64,000 bases of DNA from Flaveria trinervia. Taxonomy: Eukaryota > Streptophyta > Magnoliopsida > Asterales > Asteraceae. Of this stretch, positions 20,276 to 31,860 are shown one piece after another. Made by a program: the position numbers and the translations under genes. Location of the stretch: NCBI GenBank assembly GCA_025506515.1, contig CM046451.1, positions 67,232,284 through 67,296,283 of the forward strand. Reading direction: 5' to 3'. The number at the start of each line of letters is the position of its first letter. Position 1 is the stretch's first letter. The notes beneath the pieces were generated by a model, which was not told the DNA's origin, did no database searches, and saw only the letters and a list, made by a program, of their open reading frames with translations.

Positions 20276-23148
20276 ATGACTACTCCTTCCAATGATCCTC
20301 ACAATACTGGTTCCTCAACCAAGCCTCCATGCTGGTTAGGAGTGAGTATAACATATGGCAACGACGAATGCTCCATCACCTGTCTGTTAACAGCTCAGGT
20401 TGTTGGACATCAGTGGTACATGGTCCACACAAGCCTATGGTGAATAACCGGAAACCAATCAAATGGTTCCGAAGAGGAGGGAGCAATACTCAGATGAGGA
20501 TAAGAAATTGTTTGAGATTGATGCAAAAGCTCATGGAATTCTGGCCATGGCACTGCCCAATGAAATCTATTCTGGGCTAATGCATTATGAAACAAACCCC
20601 ATGACCTCTGGAATGCCTTGAAAGAACAATTTGGAGGAACAGATAGGTCTGGCAGAATAATAGAGAAATCTTGCCCAACAATATGAGACATTCTCTTATA
20701 GGAAGGGTGAGACACTGACTCAACAGTTTGAGCGGTTCTCTGTTTGATCTCTGAATTAAAAATGGTCAAACATGAGTACACAAATAGCCAGATGAATAAC
20801 AGATTTCTCAGATCACTGCCTGAGAGATGGACACATATACTATTGTCCTACGCTCCAGTGCAAATTTGGACAAACTATCTCTCACCCAATTCCATGGGAA
20901 ATTGCTCACATTTGAGAGAGAGATAGAACAGAAACGAAAACTGTCATCATCTGGAAAGCTCACTGATGACTTTGTACCAGGAAACACTGCCTTGGTAAGT
21001 CATGAGTCAGAGTATGCAGGATCAGAATGCCACTATGATGAGCATATTGATTTCACCTCAAACAATTCTAATCATGCCTTTGTGAGTGTTGATTGTCATT
21101 CTGGTAATAATAGTGACAATCTATGTTTTATCATGGATGATTTGAAGGGCATTGCTGATGATGATTTAGAAGAGATGGATATTTTGAGCCAAATGGCCTT
21201 GATCAATATCAGATCTCAGAATTCTACAAGAGAACTGCAGGAAATTTCCTGGACTCTCTGACAAAACCAAAGTCGGTTTTGACAAGAGCAAGTTGAAATG
21301 TCACAAATGCCACAGCTTGGACTTTGCAAGAGAGTGTAGATCAACTGGATCTAACACCTCTGCACCCTTTTTGACTTTTCCAAATAACAATTCACAATCC
21401 AAAGGGCAACATTCTACTGGTTCTAGTCATTCATCACACCCTCAATCTCCTGCATATTTGTTCCTCAGGGTCAATGCCATATCCTTATCCCCGCTATTAT
21501 ATGCCACAGTCAAATCAAGTTCAAGCTCCTATAGTACCACACCTCATGCACTACCAGAACCTCAACCATCTCCATCTCAATCACAACCTCATCACAGCTT
21601 CTTCACACCTGGAGTCGTTGACTGGAGTAGCTTACCTGATAACTTGTCTGGTCACACTGAGCAATACTATGCTGGTGCTAGTCAACATGGTGGTGAACAC
21701 CCTTGGGAATCTTGCTCTCATGGCCCTGGAGTCTACTGAGGGTTCCTGCTCAAATGCATCATCTTCACAGGTAACTCAGGTATCTTCAGAGGCTAAAGCC
21801 AAGTTATGTTAGAATCATGCATAGCTGCCTTGTCTCTATTAGAGAGGCAAATGTAGCATTAATAAATCAAAAACTTGAGTTTGAGAAAACCATTTCCAAA
21901 AGAAAAGCTGAGTATGAGTCTGCTCTTAAGAATAAAGTGATGAGATTTATAAGCTTAAATGCCAATTAAATGATGAAAAGGCCAAGCTAGAGGTTATTTT
22001 GGAAGACCACAGGAGTCTCAAAGAAAAACTTGCAGTGACCCAAGTTGAGTGTGACCACTGGGTCTCATCATGCAAGGGATTTGAAATGCTTCTTAGCAAG
22101 CAAACTGCTTCAAATGTGAAGTTTGGTATTGGTTACAACCATACTGCTCCACCAACAGACTTTACTCCTAACTCCATAGTTAAGTCTGAAAGTGAAAGCA
22201 GTCTCCAAACCACATTATCGTGTGAATCATTCTCCAATGATAATCTAAGATTAGAGAATGAAACCAGTGTTAAGATCTCAGCAAATAATTGACTGATGGT
22301 CTAACTACTGAGACTCATATGAAGCTGAGTACTTCAGATGTTGTTCCTTATGTACCCCAAGTACTGAAAGAGACCCAACATCTGAAAAGCATTTCAAATC
22401 AGTTGAAATACAAGGACTAACAACTGCTGAGGAATCCATCAATCGGTCTATTAGACGGATGGAAAACAGTTGAATTACCAGTCTTCAGCTGTTACAAATC
22501 CTTTAGTACCTAGTACTGATAGGAGGAAAGTACTGAAGATCACACCTTCAGTAGTTTCAACTTCAGCAGTAGAGATGTCCAAGATGAAGAATAAAACATG
22601 TGAAATTTGTGGTAAATCAATCATCTATCTGATGAATGTTGGTACAAAAAGGGTTTAAAACTCAAAAGGATGAGCTCATTAAACTAGAAATAAATAAAAT
22701 GAAAACTGAGTTTGAGACCAAGTTTGTACCACAATCATCTCAACCTAATAAACCCAAGGCATTACCCAATCCACTAAGAAGGATGCGGTTTATCAAAGAC
22801 AGCTGATATTGTTCCTCATGATAAACATAAGACTAAGTCTGTGAAATCTAAGAAGGAGGAAATGGTAGGTCACAGGAACTCATCAAAAACAAGCTCTGGA
22901 GTGGTCAAATGAACTGAAAGCTCGAGCTTCAAATCAGACACAGCTTGTTATGATGGTTCAGCATCTGTTGGGGAGAGTTAACCAACTTGAAGCCCATGTG
23001 ATCAAACACTGAAAAGGAATTCCAGGTCCAAATCTATTTCAGCACCATCTCCATCTTCATGCTGTTATCATGAGAAACCAGCTATGATAAATCTGTTGAT
23101 AAAGTCAGTCCCAAAACCAAAAAGGTTTGGGTCTCCAAAGCTAACTAG
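20276..23148 (+). pseudogene. gag: Gag of element E (broken)
   Basis: Starts ATG at 20276 (MTTPSNDPHNTG), the first ATG of a coding-like frame after the leader. Core pieces include LWNALKEQFGG near 20610 and MVKHEYTNSQMNNRFLRSLP (20762-20820), separated by stops. The first zinc knuckle (21299-21337) reads CHKCHSLDFAREC: one codon is missing and the zinc-binding His is gone. A Ser/Gln/His-rich region follows (21340-21740), then a coiled-coil-like stretch (21850-22290) and AGTACTGAAG/CAGTAGTT-type words (22270-22590). A second knuckle at 22599-22639 begins CEICGKS and is frame-shifted. Gag ends WVSKAN with TAG at 23146-23148, in frame with pol. Confidence 0.85.
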
Positions 23149-24522
23149 TTTCTTATGATTTTGCAGGGTTCTTCAGCATGCCAAAGAAGCATCTGGTAGG
23201 TGGACAGTGGAGGATCCATGCGCATGACTAGGACCAGCTCTCTTCTTCATGATTACTCTCAAGGAAAGAAGGGATTTGTCTCATTTGGAAATGATGCTAA
23301 AGGTTACATCATTGGAAAGGGATTGTGTCTAATGGAGATATTAGATTTGATGATGTCAACCATGTGGAGAATCTCAAATACAATCTGTTGAGTGTCAGTC
23401 AGATTGTGTGACAAAGGACATGTTGCTCTTTTCACAAGCCAGAACTGTAGGATTCTGTCTTCCAAGGTTCTGAGCCTGATTGACAAAGCACTGGATGATA
23501 ATACTCTCCTAAAGGCCAATAGGATAGGAAGAGTATATGCCTTGGATTTGTCAAAGAAAATTGAGTTAAAAGGCCATCCATGCTTGTTCTTCCAAGGCTC
23601 TCTCCAAGAATCTAAACTGTGGCATAGAGGCTGGGTCATGTTAATCTCAAAAACATGAATCAGCTGATCCACAAGAGTTAGTGAGAGGTCTTCCAATAAA
23701 GGAGTTCAATTGTGATGAAATCTGCACTGCATGCTTAAAAGGGAAACAACATAAAGTTTCATTCCCACCCATAGAAGAATCCAAGTCTAATGCCTGCTTA
23801 CAACTACTGCACATGGATCTTTTTGGTCCTGTGAAGGTAATGAGTATGGCAAAGAAGAAATACTGTCTGGTAATTGTGGATGATTACTCTAGATATGTAT
23901 GGACTTTCTTCTTGCATTCAAAGGATGAGGCTGCTCAGTCCACTATGAACTTTGTGTTACACGTTGAGAAGCAGTATTCCCTACCAGTTAAGTGTGTGAG
24001 GAGTGACAATGGTACTGAATTCAGAAACCACACTCTTGATGAGTTTTACTTGTCAAAGGGAATCAAGAGGCAGTATAGCATCCCAAGGAATCCAGAGCAA
24101 AATGGAGTAGTGGAGAGAAGGAACGGGACCCTCATTGAAGCTGCAAGGTCCATGTTGGCTGATTCTGGTCTGCCACTGACTTTTTGGGCTGAAGCTGTCA
24201 ATAGAGCTTGCTATGTACAGAATAGAGTTCTAGTAAATCAGAGGTTGATGAAGACTCCATATTAAGTTCTTCATTATTTGGCCCCTTTGATTTCATTCTT
24301 TAGAGCATTTGGGTGTCCTGTTACATTCTCAACACAAAGGATCAACTCCAAAAGTTTGATTCTAAGGTGGATGCAGGGTATTTTGTTGGGTATTCATCCA
24401 CTTGCAAGGCTTATAGGGTATTCAACTGTCGGACAAAGATAGTTGAAGAAACCTTGCATGTGAAGTTCAATGAATCCCCTAAGGATACAATCCACAAAAC
24501 CCTGTGGAGTTGTTTGATCTGA
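23149..24522 (+). pseudogene. pol: Protease and integrase part of pol, element E
   Basis: Directly after the Gag stop, the sequence up to TTTTGCAGGG leads into protease with VDSGGSMRMTR near 23200 (catalytic DSG present). The pre-integrase region has NLLSVSQ and ALDLSKK (23370-23580). The integrase core at 23681-24265 is one open frame: LLHMDLFGPVKV and IVDDYSRYVWTF, VRSDNGTEFRNH, and QNGVVERRNGTL carry the D, D and E catalytic residues, so the core triad is complete. It breaks at a TAA after LMKTPY; the C-terminal part continues at 24313-24522 (LNTKDQLQKFDSKVDAGYFV). This is the best preserved integrase core in the window. Confidence 0.9.
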
Positions 24523-24999
24523 ACATTCTGCAATATGTTCCTTATCAATCACCTGCTGTTGCAGATCATATGAATCCATCATCTTCTGTGTAGCTATTCA
24601 TCCATCTGGTGTTACTGATGATGATGATGATATCAGTAATCACCTTTTCAAGTTTAGTGATCAACTGCCTGATTCAGCTAGACCTGATGTTCCTGTAGCT
24701 TCAGTAGCACAATCCACAACAAATGCTGATGAGATTTCTACAACTTCAACTTCCTTTGAATTACCATCTACTGATTGGTTTCAAGGAAATGCTTCACCAT
24801 CACCATCTGTTGCTGCTGAGCCTGCTACAAACACTTGCACAGATCTTATTGTGTACCAAGATCTGAAGAATCACCCAATGTCTCAAATCATTGGTGATAT
24901 CAATGCTGGCGTGTCAACAAGAAGTCAATTGTCAAATTTCTGCTTCTATGCTCTCTTCATTAGTCAGCAAGAGCCAAAGAACTATCACATTGCTTTAAG
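24523..24999 (+). pseudogene. pol: Integrase-RT linker, element E
   Basis: Low-complexity region rich in Ser, Thr, Pro and Asp with several stops, ending at HPMSQIIGDINAGVSTRSQL (24878-24937), a segment that stands just before RT in this group (compare YHPLDNVIGHVRSGVQTRNQ in D at 62296). It probably works as a flexible tether in the polyprotein. Confidence 0.7.
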
Positions 25000-26531
25000 G
25001 GACAATGATGGGTTGAAGCCATGCAGCTTGAGCTTCTTCAGTTCAAGAAACAGCAAGTGTGGGAACTGGTTCCTCTACCTCCAGGTAAGTGTGCAATAGG
25101 CACTAAATGGGTGTTTAGGAATAAAACAGATGAAAATGGGCTTATGGTTAAGAACAAGGCCAGACTGGTTGTTCAGGGGTTTGCACAAGAAGAAGGTATT
25201 GATTATGATGAAACCTTTGCCCCTGTAGCCAGACTGGAGGCAATTAGATTGTTCTTAGCCTATGCTGCACTCCACAATCTTAAAGTTTTTCAAATGGATG
25301 TTAAAAGTGCATTTATATGGTAAAATAAAAGAAGAAGTTTATGTGTGTCAAACACCAGGTTTTGAGGATAATAAACACCAGAATGGGTATACAAGCTTGA
25401 TAAGGCTCTTTATGGGTTGAAACAAGCTCCTAGAACCTGGTATGAGACTTATCTAACTTTCTCCTGCAAAATAATTTCACTAGAGGCTCCATAGATAAAA
25501 CCTTATTTATTAAGAAGGTGGATCAGCATAAGCTACTTGTTCAAATTATGTAAATGATATTATTTTTGCATCCTCTGATCCACAGTTGTGTGATGCCTTT
25601 ACAAAGCTGATGCAACAGAAGTTTGAAATGAGTGCCATGGGAGAATTACATTTCTTTCTGGGTTTGCAAATCAAACAAAAGGCTGATGGAATTTTCATTC
25701 ATGAGTCCAATACACAAAAGATATTTTGGAAAAGTTTGATTTACAAAACTATAAGCCCTGTTCTACTCCCATGTGCAACACCACCAACTGGATACAGATC
25801 AGAAAGTTAAAGTGGTTGATGAAACACTTTACAGATGTATGATTGGGTCCTTGCAACACCACACAACTGGATACAGATCAGAAAGTTAAAGTGGTTGATG
25901 AAACACTTTACAGATGTATGATTGGGTCCTTGATGTACTAACAGCTTCTAGACTAGATATTATGTTTGCTACATGTGTTTGTGCTAGATTTCAGGCTGCA
26001 CCTAAGGAGTCTCATTTGATTGCAGTCAAGAGGATCTTTAGATATCTGCAAGGCACTCCATCTCTAGGTTATGGTATTCTACTAGACATTTGGTAAATTA
26101 GTTACTTTTTCTGACAGTGACTATGCAGGGTGTAAGTTGACAAGAAAGTCCACTTCTGGAGGATGCCAATCCTTAGGCAACTACTTGATTTTTGGCAGAG
26201 TAAGAAGCAGACCTCAGTTGCTACATCAACTGCTGAAGCAGAGTACATTGCTGCTGCAAGCTGTACATCTCAGGTACTCTGGCTTCAAAACCAATTATTG
26301 GATTATGGCATAACAGAGACTAAGACCCCATTGTTAATGGACAGCTCTTCAGCTCTTTGTATTGTCAAGAATCCTGTCCAGCACTCTAGGACTAAACATA
26401 TTGAAATCAGACACCATTTTATTAGAGATTGTTTTGAAAAAGGTCTGATTGATCCAAAATTTGTTCCTAGTGCTGATGAGCTTGCAGACATTTTCACTAA
26501 GCCCTGGATAGCACAACTTTCCAAAACCTAG
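25000..26531 (+). pseudogene. pol: Reverse transcriptase and RNase H, element E
   Basis: RT palm and fingers are open at 25021-25323 (TKWVFRNKTDENG, KARLVVQGFAQEEGIDYDE, FAPVARLEAIRLFLAYA, DVKSAF), then break. The catalytic YVDD region near 25550 reads YVND-like after a frameshift. EMSAMGELHFFLGLQIKQ follows at 25627. A 78-bp tandem duplication at 25776-25932 adds a further break. RNase H at 26163-26531 keeps STAEAEYIAAASC and NPVQHSRTKHIEIRHHFIRD and ends SKT before TAG. It would copy the RNA into DNA in the particle, but this copy is inactive. Confidence 0.88.
25776..25932. repeat. 78-bp tandem duplication inside RT of E
   Basis: Copy 1 is about 25776-25853 and copy 2 about 25854-25932. 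They are near identical, with a one-base difference in the ACCACC/ACCACAC run. Both starts share TGCAACACC, which points to slippage or microhomology repair after insertion. Confidence 0.9.
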
Positions 26532-27395
26532 TGCTAAGGCTTGGTATGCTGCAGCTAGAATAAGTGACAACTACTGATGATCTCAGCTCACAAGTACTGA
26601 TGATCATTAGTTTATTATTGTCATATATAAGTACTGAAGTTATCCTCCCTTCAGAAGTTTTTAAAACTACTGGAGCTTAAGTAACTTCTCAGTACTCAAG
26701 TACTTTATTTGTTAAAACCGCTGATGTAGTCACAACAGCTGATGTAGCTACAACTACTGATATCAGAAATGCAGATAAGTACTGATGACCAATGAAACGT
26801 CTGAAACTTAGATCTAAGTCTGATGAGTAAGTGTGGAGGTCAGACTGAAACAGCTGAAAAGCTATGAATTGACGAAAACAGTTGATGAGAAATTTCTCTT
26901 CAGTCGTTTATACAACTACTGTTTCATTAAAACAACTGAAGCCAAAACTATGTCTTCAGTAGTTTACAACTACTGAAGACTAACACCAAGTCTTCAGCTG
27001 TTTACAACAACTGATGACAAAACCACTGTCTTCAGTAGTTTCACACTACTGATGACAAACACCAAGTCCTCAGTTTACATCATTTGAAGTCAAAACCAAG
27101 ACCTCAGTAGTTTCACAACTACTGATGGTTAACACCAAGACTTCAGCTGTTTCAACGTCTGATGGTCAAAACCAAGTCTTCAGCTGTTTTATAACAACTG
27201 ATGACAACACCACCACTGTCAGTCGTTTTAAACCTCTGAAGGTTAATACCACGTCATCAGTAGTTTCAAACAGCTGATGACCACACCAAAACCTTCAGTA
27301 GTTTTCTTTCAGCCTTTTCCTATCCCAACCTATAAATACCTGTCTTCTTCTCAAACGTTCCATTAGCCGTTCTTCTGACCTTCATACTTTCAAAA
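26532..27395 (+). promoter_or_regulatory. Palindrome-rich spacer between pol and third ORF, element E (putative ORF3 promoter)
   Basis: About 860 non-coding bases. From 26880 to 27300 there are repeated stem-loop units of about 50 bp: CAGTAGTTT arms followed by AACTACTGA arms. The best is 26952-26964 with 26968-26980, perfect 13-bp arms with a TAC loop. The same CAGTAGTT word recurs in the E LTR upstream of its TATA box. A TATAAATA box follows at 27331-27338, about 65 bases before the third-ORF ATG. That it is a promoter is inference; the repeats, arms and TATA box are seen. Confidence 0.7.
27331..27338 (+). promoter_or_regulatory. TATA box upstream of third ORF, element E
   Basis: CCTATAAATACC, the same core as the LTR TATA box of A, C and D (CTATAAATACCACC). 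It lies downstream of the palindrome array and 58-65 bases upstream of ATG at 27396, a plausible distance for a short leader. Confidence 0.55.
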
Positions 27396-30300
27396 ATGGC
27401 AACCATGAGCCTAAAACCACGACACTACTGCGTTGCATACCTTACCAAGTCGGCTTTCTGGAACAAATTTGATAATGCCATTGACCTAATGGTGGATTCC
27501 CCATATCGCACAACCTTTCTCTTGAATCCGACCATCTACCTTGAATCTCTCAGTCAATTCTAGTCAAATGTTTTTGATCATACTCATGAGTCTACTGGCC
27601 ACATCTCTGTTCGGTCCCTCGTCAACCAAAACCAGTGGTTGTTACAGCCGACATCATTCGTCAGGCATTACACTTACATGACTCCACCACTGTGACTGAA
27701 TACCCAAAGGGCACAATGGATATGTCCTTTATCAATAATGGGTATGAAGGTGATCTTCGGGCTACAACTATTCTGAAGAAACATTTCCATGATGCTGAAA
27801 AACTTATCTTTCACATGGTAAATGTATGCTTAGCTTCAAAGACATCCTCTTGGGATCAAATGTCATCCCAATGGCAACAGGTATTGTATTCTATTCTAAA
27901 CACCAACCGCTAAATTTCTCTGAAATCGTGTTTCTAGAAATAAAGAACTTGGCTCAAAACCTGCGGCAAACCGCTGGCTATTATATCCCAGGTTTCTGAT
28001 GGCCATTATTTTAAATGAATTAAAATCTGATGGCCTTGTTGGCCTTGGAGTCCCTGCACCAGCTGTTTTGGCTGAGGTATACTCCAGGCACAACTCAGAC
28101 CTCACTCTCAAAGAAGCTGCCCGAATGCTAAAACCCAAGCAGAGGGAACCCACAGCTTCCACCACCAGATCCAGAGTCCCCACCAAACCAAAACCAAACG
28201 CCCCAAAACAACTATTCAGGGAGATGAGTCCCCTAAAGATGCTCCTGTACCACCAAGGCAGGATATACTTGCTGGTTTAAACCCCCCAGCAGTATCAGAG
28301 ACTCTACCAGCAAACACCGCACATGCATCCTCTCAAAAGGATCCTGATGCAACCTTATCAGGGGCAACCACATCACTGAGACCTCTCTCACTTGAGGAGG
28401 TTATCATTGAAGAGCATTCCTCTCCCCGGATGCAATCAGCTTCTATCCCCTCTCCCAAGCAAATGCCCCCCAAAGTCCAACCATTATAATTGCAAACATG
28501 CTGACTCAGCTGCATGCCTCCCTCCTCCCCAACAAACACCAACAAAGGGGAGAACCACAACAATTGAGGAAGAGGATCAACATGCTTCTGACAACCCACA
28601 GCACCAGGGTTTAACTGTTCTATCTCCTGGTGTGGATATGCAGATACGAACATCTGGTGAGGCTGCCACCTCTTCTGAATCAGCACATGATCAGACTGAG
28701 GCTGGTAACATAGCTAAGACCTCACCAGAGGCAACAGCTGATGAAGGACATCGTCCTGAGGCTGGAAGTCCCCAGTTCCAAGAAAAAGGGGCACATGCTA
28801 AAACTGGTCTACACCCGGTGCATGTACATCCTGCTACAAGCAGGAGGTCAGGTGATTCAACATCTGCTGATGATGACCTAGGCTTTTCCTATGATGTTCT
28901 AGCCCACAACCCATCCTGGAGGCTGAGGTAAGCAGACTACAAGAATTGCTTGCCAAGAAGTCTCAGGATGTAAGTCCATCTGCCCCCACTAACCACAGAT
29001 GGCACCTTCATTCGAACGTCCCCCAAACACTTCACCCTCTCACTTCACTGAGCCTCTAGCCTCTGCCTTTGGCACTATCTCTCAGGAACAGAACCCTCCT
29101 GAGCAGATGGTTGCTGCATTCCAACAATCCTTACCTCTCATCACTCCCATCATCAATGACATTGTTCATAAAGCCATTGATGAGAGGATCTCCTCAAGTC
29201 TACAATCACTCATTGATGATGCTGTGCACAAGAAACTTTTTGCGGTACAAACCCCTGCAGCCAATGCATCCAAAAAGGGGGAGAGTACAGCAGTGAAAGA
29301 AAAGAAAAGAAAAAGAACTGAGGATGAGAAGGCACAAGAGAAAACCAAGGAGTTGGAGAAGGAAAAGGAACAACAACTGATCACTTACAAAAGAAAGAAA
29401 AGTGTTGGTGATCAAAAGAATGCTGAAGAAAAATTCTTGGAGGAGCTGATAAAAGATGCAGATGAAGCACACAGCCGATCCATGGACAAAATCATTGAGC
29501 AACTCTTCAAGCAAGACTTTGATACAGCCAAACTAGATAGTGAGATCAGGAGGTTGGAAGTAAATGAAATCCAAAACAGATGGGCTGGGTACAGTGTGCT
29601 GGAGAAAGAGAGATTGGAGATCATGATTCGATTCATAGCCAAATATTTAGGAAGATCACTGATGGAGATTCGTTCATGGACCAGAGACAGCAACCTGGCT
29701 ATAGCCACCAGAATCTGTCTGTCTGAGCAATTTCATAAGGGGATAATTATTGAAGCACTTGATGAGGCTGGAGCTGGGAAAAGGCTTGAAATGGCAAAAC
29801 TCACAAAAGCCAAACTTACAACCAAAATGCTTGAACAACCTTCCCAATCACCCACTCAAAAACAGCCTACCCCTCAAATCTCCAAACCAATCTCAAAACT
29901 CAAATCCAAACATCCTCAACCCTCAAAACCAATTCCTTTACCACAAAAACCAAACCAACCATCATCCAGTGATGCACCTAGAAGGAGGAGAAGGTGCTGA
30001 GGATAGAAGAAGATGAAGAAGAAGATGATGAAGATGATAGTCTGCCACTCTCTGCTGTTCTAAGGGTACCAGAACCCAGAAGTCAACTCATGATCACACC
30101 TGACTCACAAAGGGAAATGGTTAGAGTCAAAATTGAAGATGAAGAACAGCAGAAGCAGCACGATGAGCAACTACTGAAGATGGTTGACAAGGAATTTCCC
30201 CAGTCATCATCTATACAAGCCATGAAAGGGCATGCTCAGAGGCTGTACACTCTCAGACACACATTTCAGTATCAAAAAGAGAGAGTGAGAGTATGGCCAG

Positions 30301-30755
30301 ACCCCAAGGTGAGCTCTAGAATACACAAAAGATCCATTCCACACAGATACAATGGCCAGGTTAGAAAAACAATAGACTCTACAATCATGTTGGCCATTGT
30401 AGTCTCACCTTGGGAAATACTCGATGAATTCAAGAAGGCTCATCAATCAAAAATGACCCCTCAAGCCTTACTGGAAAACAAGATGATCAAAAAAGGGTTA
30501 TTATATAATAAGCTTGAAGACATTAAGAAGAATGAGCTCCAGTTACTCCTTGAGGGCACCCATCCTGATGAATTTGTCTATAGGGAGATAACTACTGTGG
30601 AGTTGAAGAATGGCAGGACTGTAAAGTACCTATCTGAGTACTATGGTCTAGAGTTCTTCTTTGAAGGAGGAGTAGAAGAACTCTCCAAGGAGGAACAGGT
30701 TGTACTCCTTGAGGCCTATGTTCGTGAGTCTTACAGACTCGTAAATGGGAAGTAG
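27396..30755 (+). pseudogene. Third ORF of element E (long, partly intact)
   Basis: ATG at 27396 (MATMSLKPRH). The N-terminal domain (to about 28060) is split by stops and shifts; it contains SFINNGYEGDLRATTILKKH and WDQMSSQWQQVLYSIL, which resemble the matching regions of A and B. A Ser/Pro/Gln-rich middle follows (28080-28950). From 28999 a 333-residue frame is open: a Lys/Glu-rich coiled coil (KKRKRTEDEKAQEKTKELEK), NRWAGYSVLEKERLEIMIRF, then a Pro/Gln/Ser/Lys-rich tail. Another frame (29994-30755, 253 residues) begins with an acidic run and includes AMKGHAQRLYTLRHTFQYQK and ends SYRLVNGK before TAG. One frameshift near 29990 separates the two. I recognise no known fold; there is no clear signal peptide or membrane helix, so an envelope role is not supported. 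Confidence 0.8.
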
Positions 30756-30947
30756 GTTTCATGGTTGGGATCACAACTCTATGTCCAGATTCCCCAAAAA
30801 AGAGTTCCCCTCCATACTTAGCCAAACACATGATTAGAAACCTCTTCCTGGCCTGTGCTGATCCGATTCTCTGAAGCTGATCAAGAGAAGTCTTTGCTAA
30901 CAATAAATGGGACCTCAATAAAGTTAAAGGTTTTGGCTGCATTGGTT

Positions 30948-30958
30948 CAGGGGGAGTT
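30948..30958 (+). other. Polypurine tract of element E
   Basis: CAGGGGGAGTT directly before the 3' LTR. It has the same core as in A and B. Confidence 0.85.
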
Positions 30959-31856
30959 TGTTGGACCAAAAGAATCAATGAGCCGGATCAGAAAAACCTT
31001 TAAGTCCCACAGACGTCACAACAACTGCTGAAGACCAAGAGCTGAAGACAAAGTCTGAAGACACAAGTGCTGAGACAAAGTCTGACGACAAGTGCTGAAG
31101 ACAAAGTCTGAAGACACAAGTGCTGAAGACAAAGTCTAAAGACACAAGTGCTGAAGACAAAGTCTGAAGACACAAGTGCTGAAGACAGTCTGAAGACACA
31201 AGTGCTGAAAACAAAGTCTGAAGACACAAGTGCTGAAGACAAAGTCTGAAGACACAAGTGCTGAAGACAAAGTCTGAAGACAAGTGCTGAAGACAAAGTC
31301 TGAAGACCCAAGTGCTGAAAGACACAAGTGCTGAAGACAGTCTGAAGACAAGTGCTGAAAACAAGTACTGAAGACCAAGTATCAGACGTTGTCACAACAG
31401 CTGAAGAGGTCTTCTTCAGTAGTTGTGACGGTTTTCTTTCAGTAGTTTTATATTTTCCCTTTTCAGTAGTTTTGTAATCAGTAGTTTAGCATCAGTAGTT
31501 TTATATTTTGGGCTTAGCACTCTCTGATATGTTCTTAGTAGTTGTGAACATTTCAGTAGTTTGTTAAGTGTTAGTTATTTTTGTAATAAATCTGCCAGCT
31601 GTCACTATCCCGTGATATCAGTAGTGATTGCACTCTATATAAGGAGTGTCAACCTAATTGTAATAGGGAATGATTGAGCAGAAACATTTGATATAATTGA
31701 AACATTCCTTTTCACAGAAATATATTCTCTCGTTACAACCGTATTTGTTCTTAATGCATACGAATATCAAATTCTTGCTATAATTTGTCTAATTCTTGAT
31801 CTTATTCCGCTGCGTTACACTCTAATCCATCAAACTTGAGATCACTGATCCTGTCA
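30959..31856 (+). repeat. 3' LTR of element E (898 bp)
   Basis: Starts TGTTGGACCAAAAGAATC and ends CACTGATCCTGTCA. The minisatellite is at 31026-31375, the CAGTAGTT words at 31420-31562 and TATATAAG at 31636-31643. It differs from the 5' LTR by few substitutions and small indels outside the minisatellite. Confidence 0.94.
31026..31375. repeat. Minisatellite in the E 3' LTR
   Basis: The same GCTGAAGACACAAGT/AAGTCTGAAGAC units as at 19234-19571, with a few units gained, lost or reordered since insertion. Confidence 0.9.
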
Positions 31857-31860
31857 ACTC
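31857..31860. repeat. Target-site duplication ACTC, right copy (element E)
   Basis: Matches 19164-19167; after it the RT frame of B resumes. Confidence 0.75.

Larger units (their letters stand above)
19168..31856 (+). mobile_element. Element E: youngest Sirevirus-like Copia element, inserted in RT of B
   Basis: Order: 5' LTR (19168-20044), PBS (20048-20059), gag (20276-23148), protease and integrase (23149-24522), linker, RT and RNase H (25000-26531), palindrome-rich spacer (26532-27395), third ORF (27396-30755), polypurine tract (30948-30958), 3' LTR (30959-31856). Length 12.7 kb. In about 300 comparable LTR bases outside the minisatellite I counted about 8 differences, fewer than in A or B, in agreement with E being inside B inside A. 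It still carries many stops in gag and RT, so it is not active as it stands. Confidence 0.93.

Noticed and set aside
26880..27300. CRISPR-like array of repeats
   Set aside because: Repeats are variable, both orientations alternate as stem-loops, spacers are not unique or equal in length, and the context is a plant retrotransposon.
27396..30755. Calling the third ORF an envelope gene
   Set aside because: Position fits the envelope-like label used for Sireviruses, but no signal peptide, membrane helix or cleavage site can be seen.
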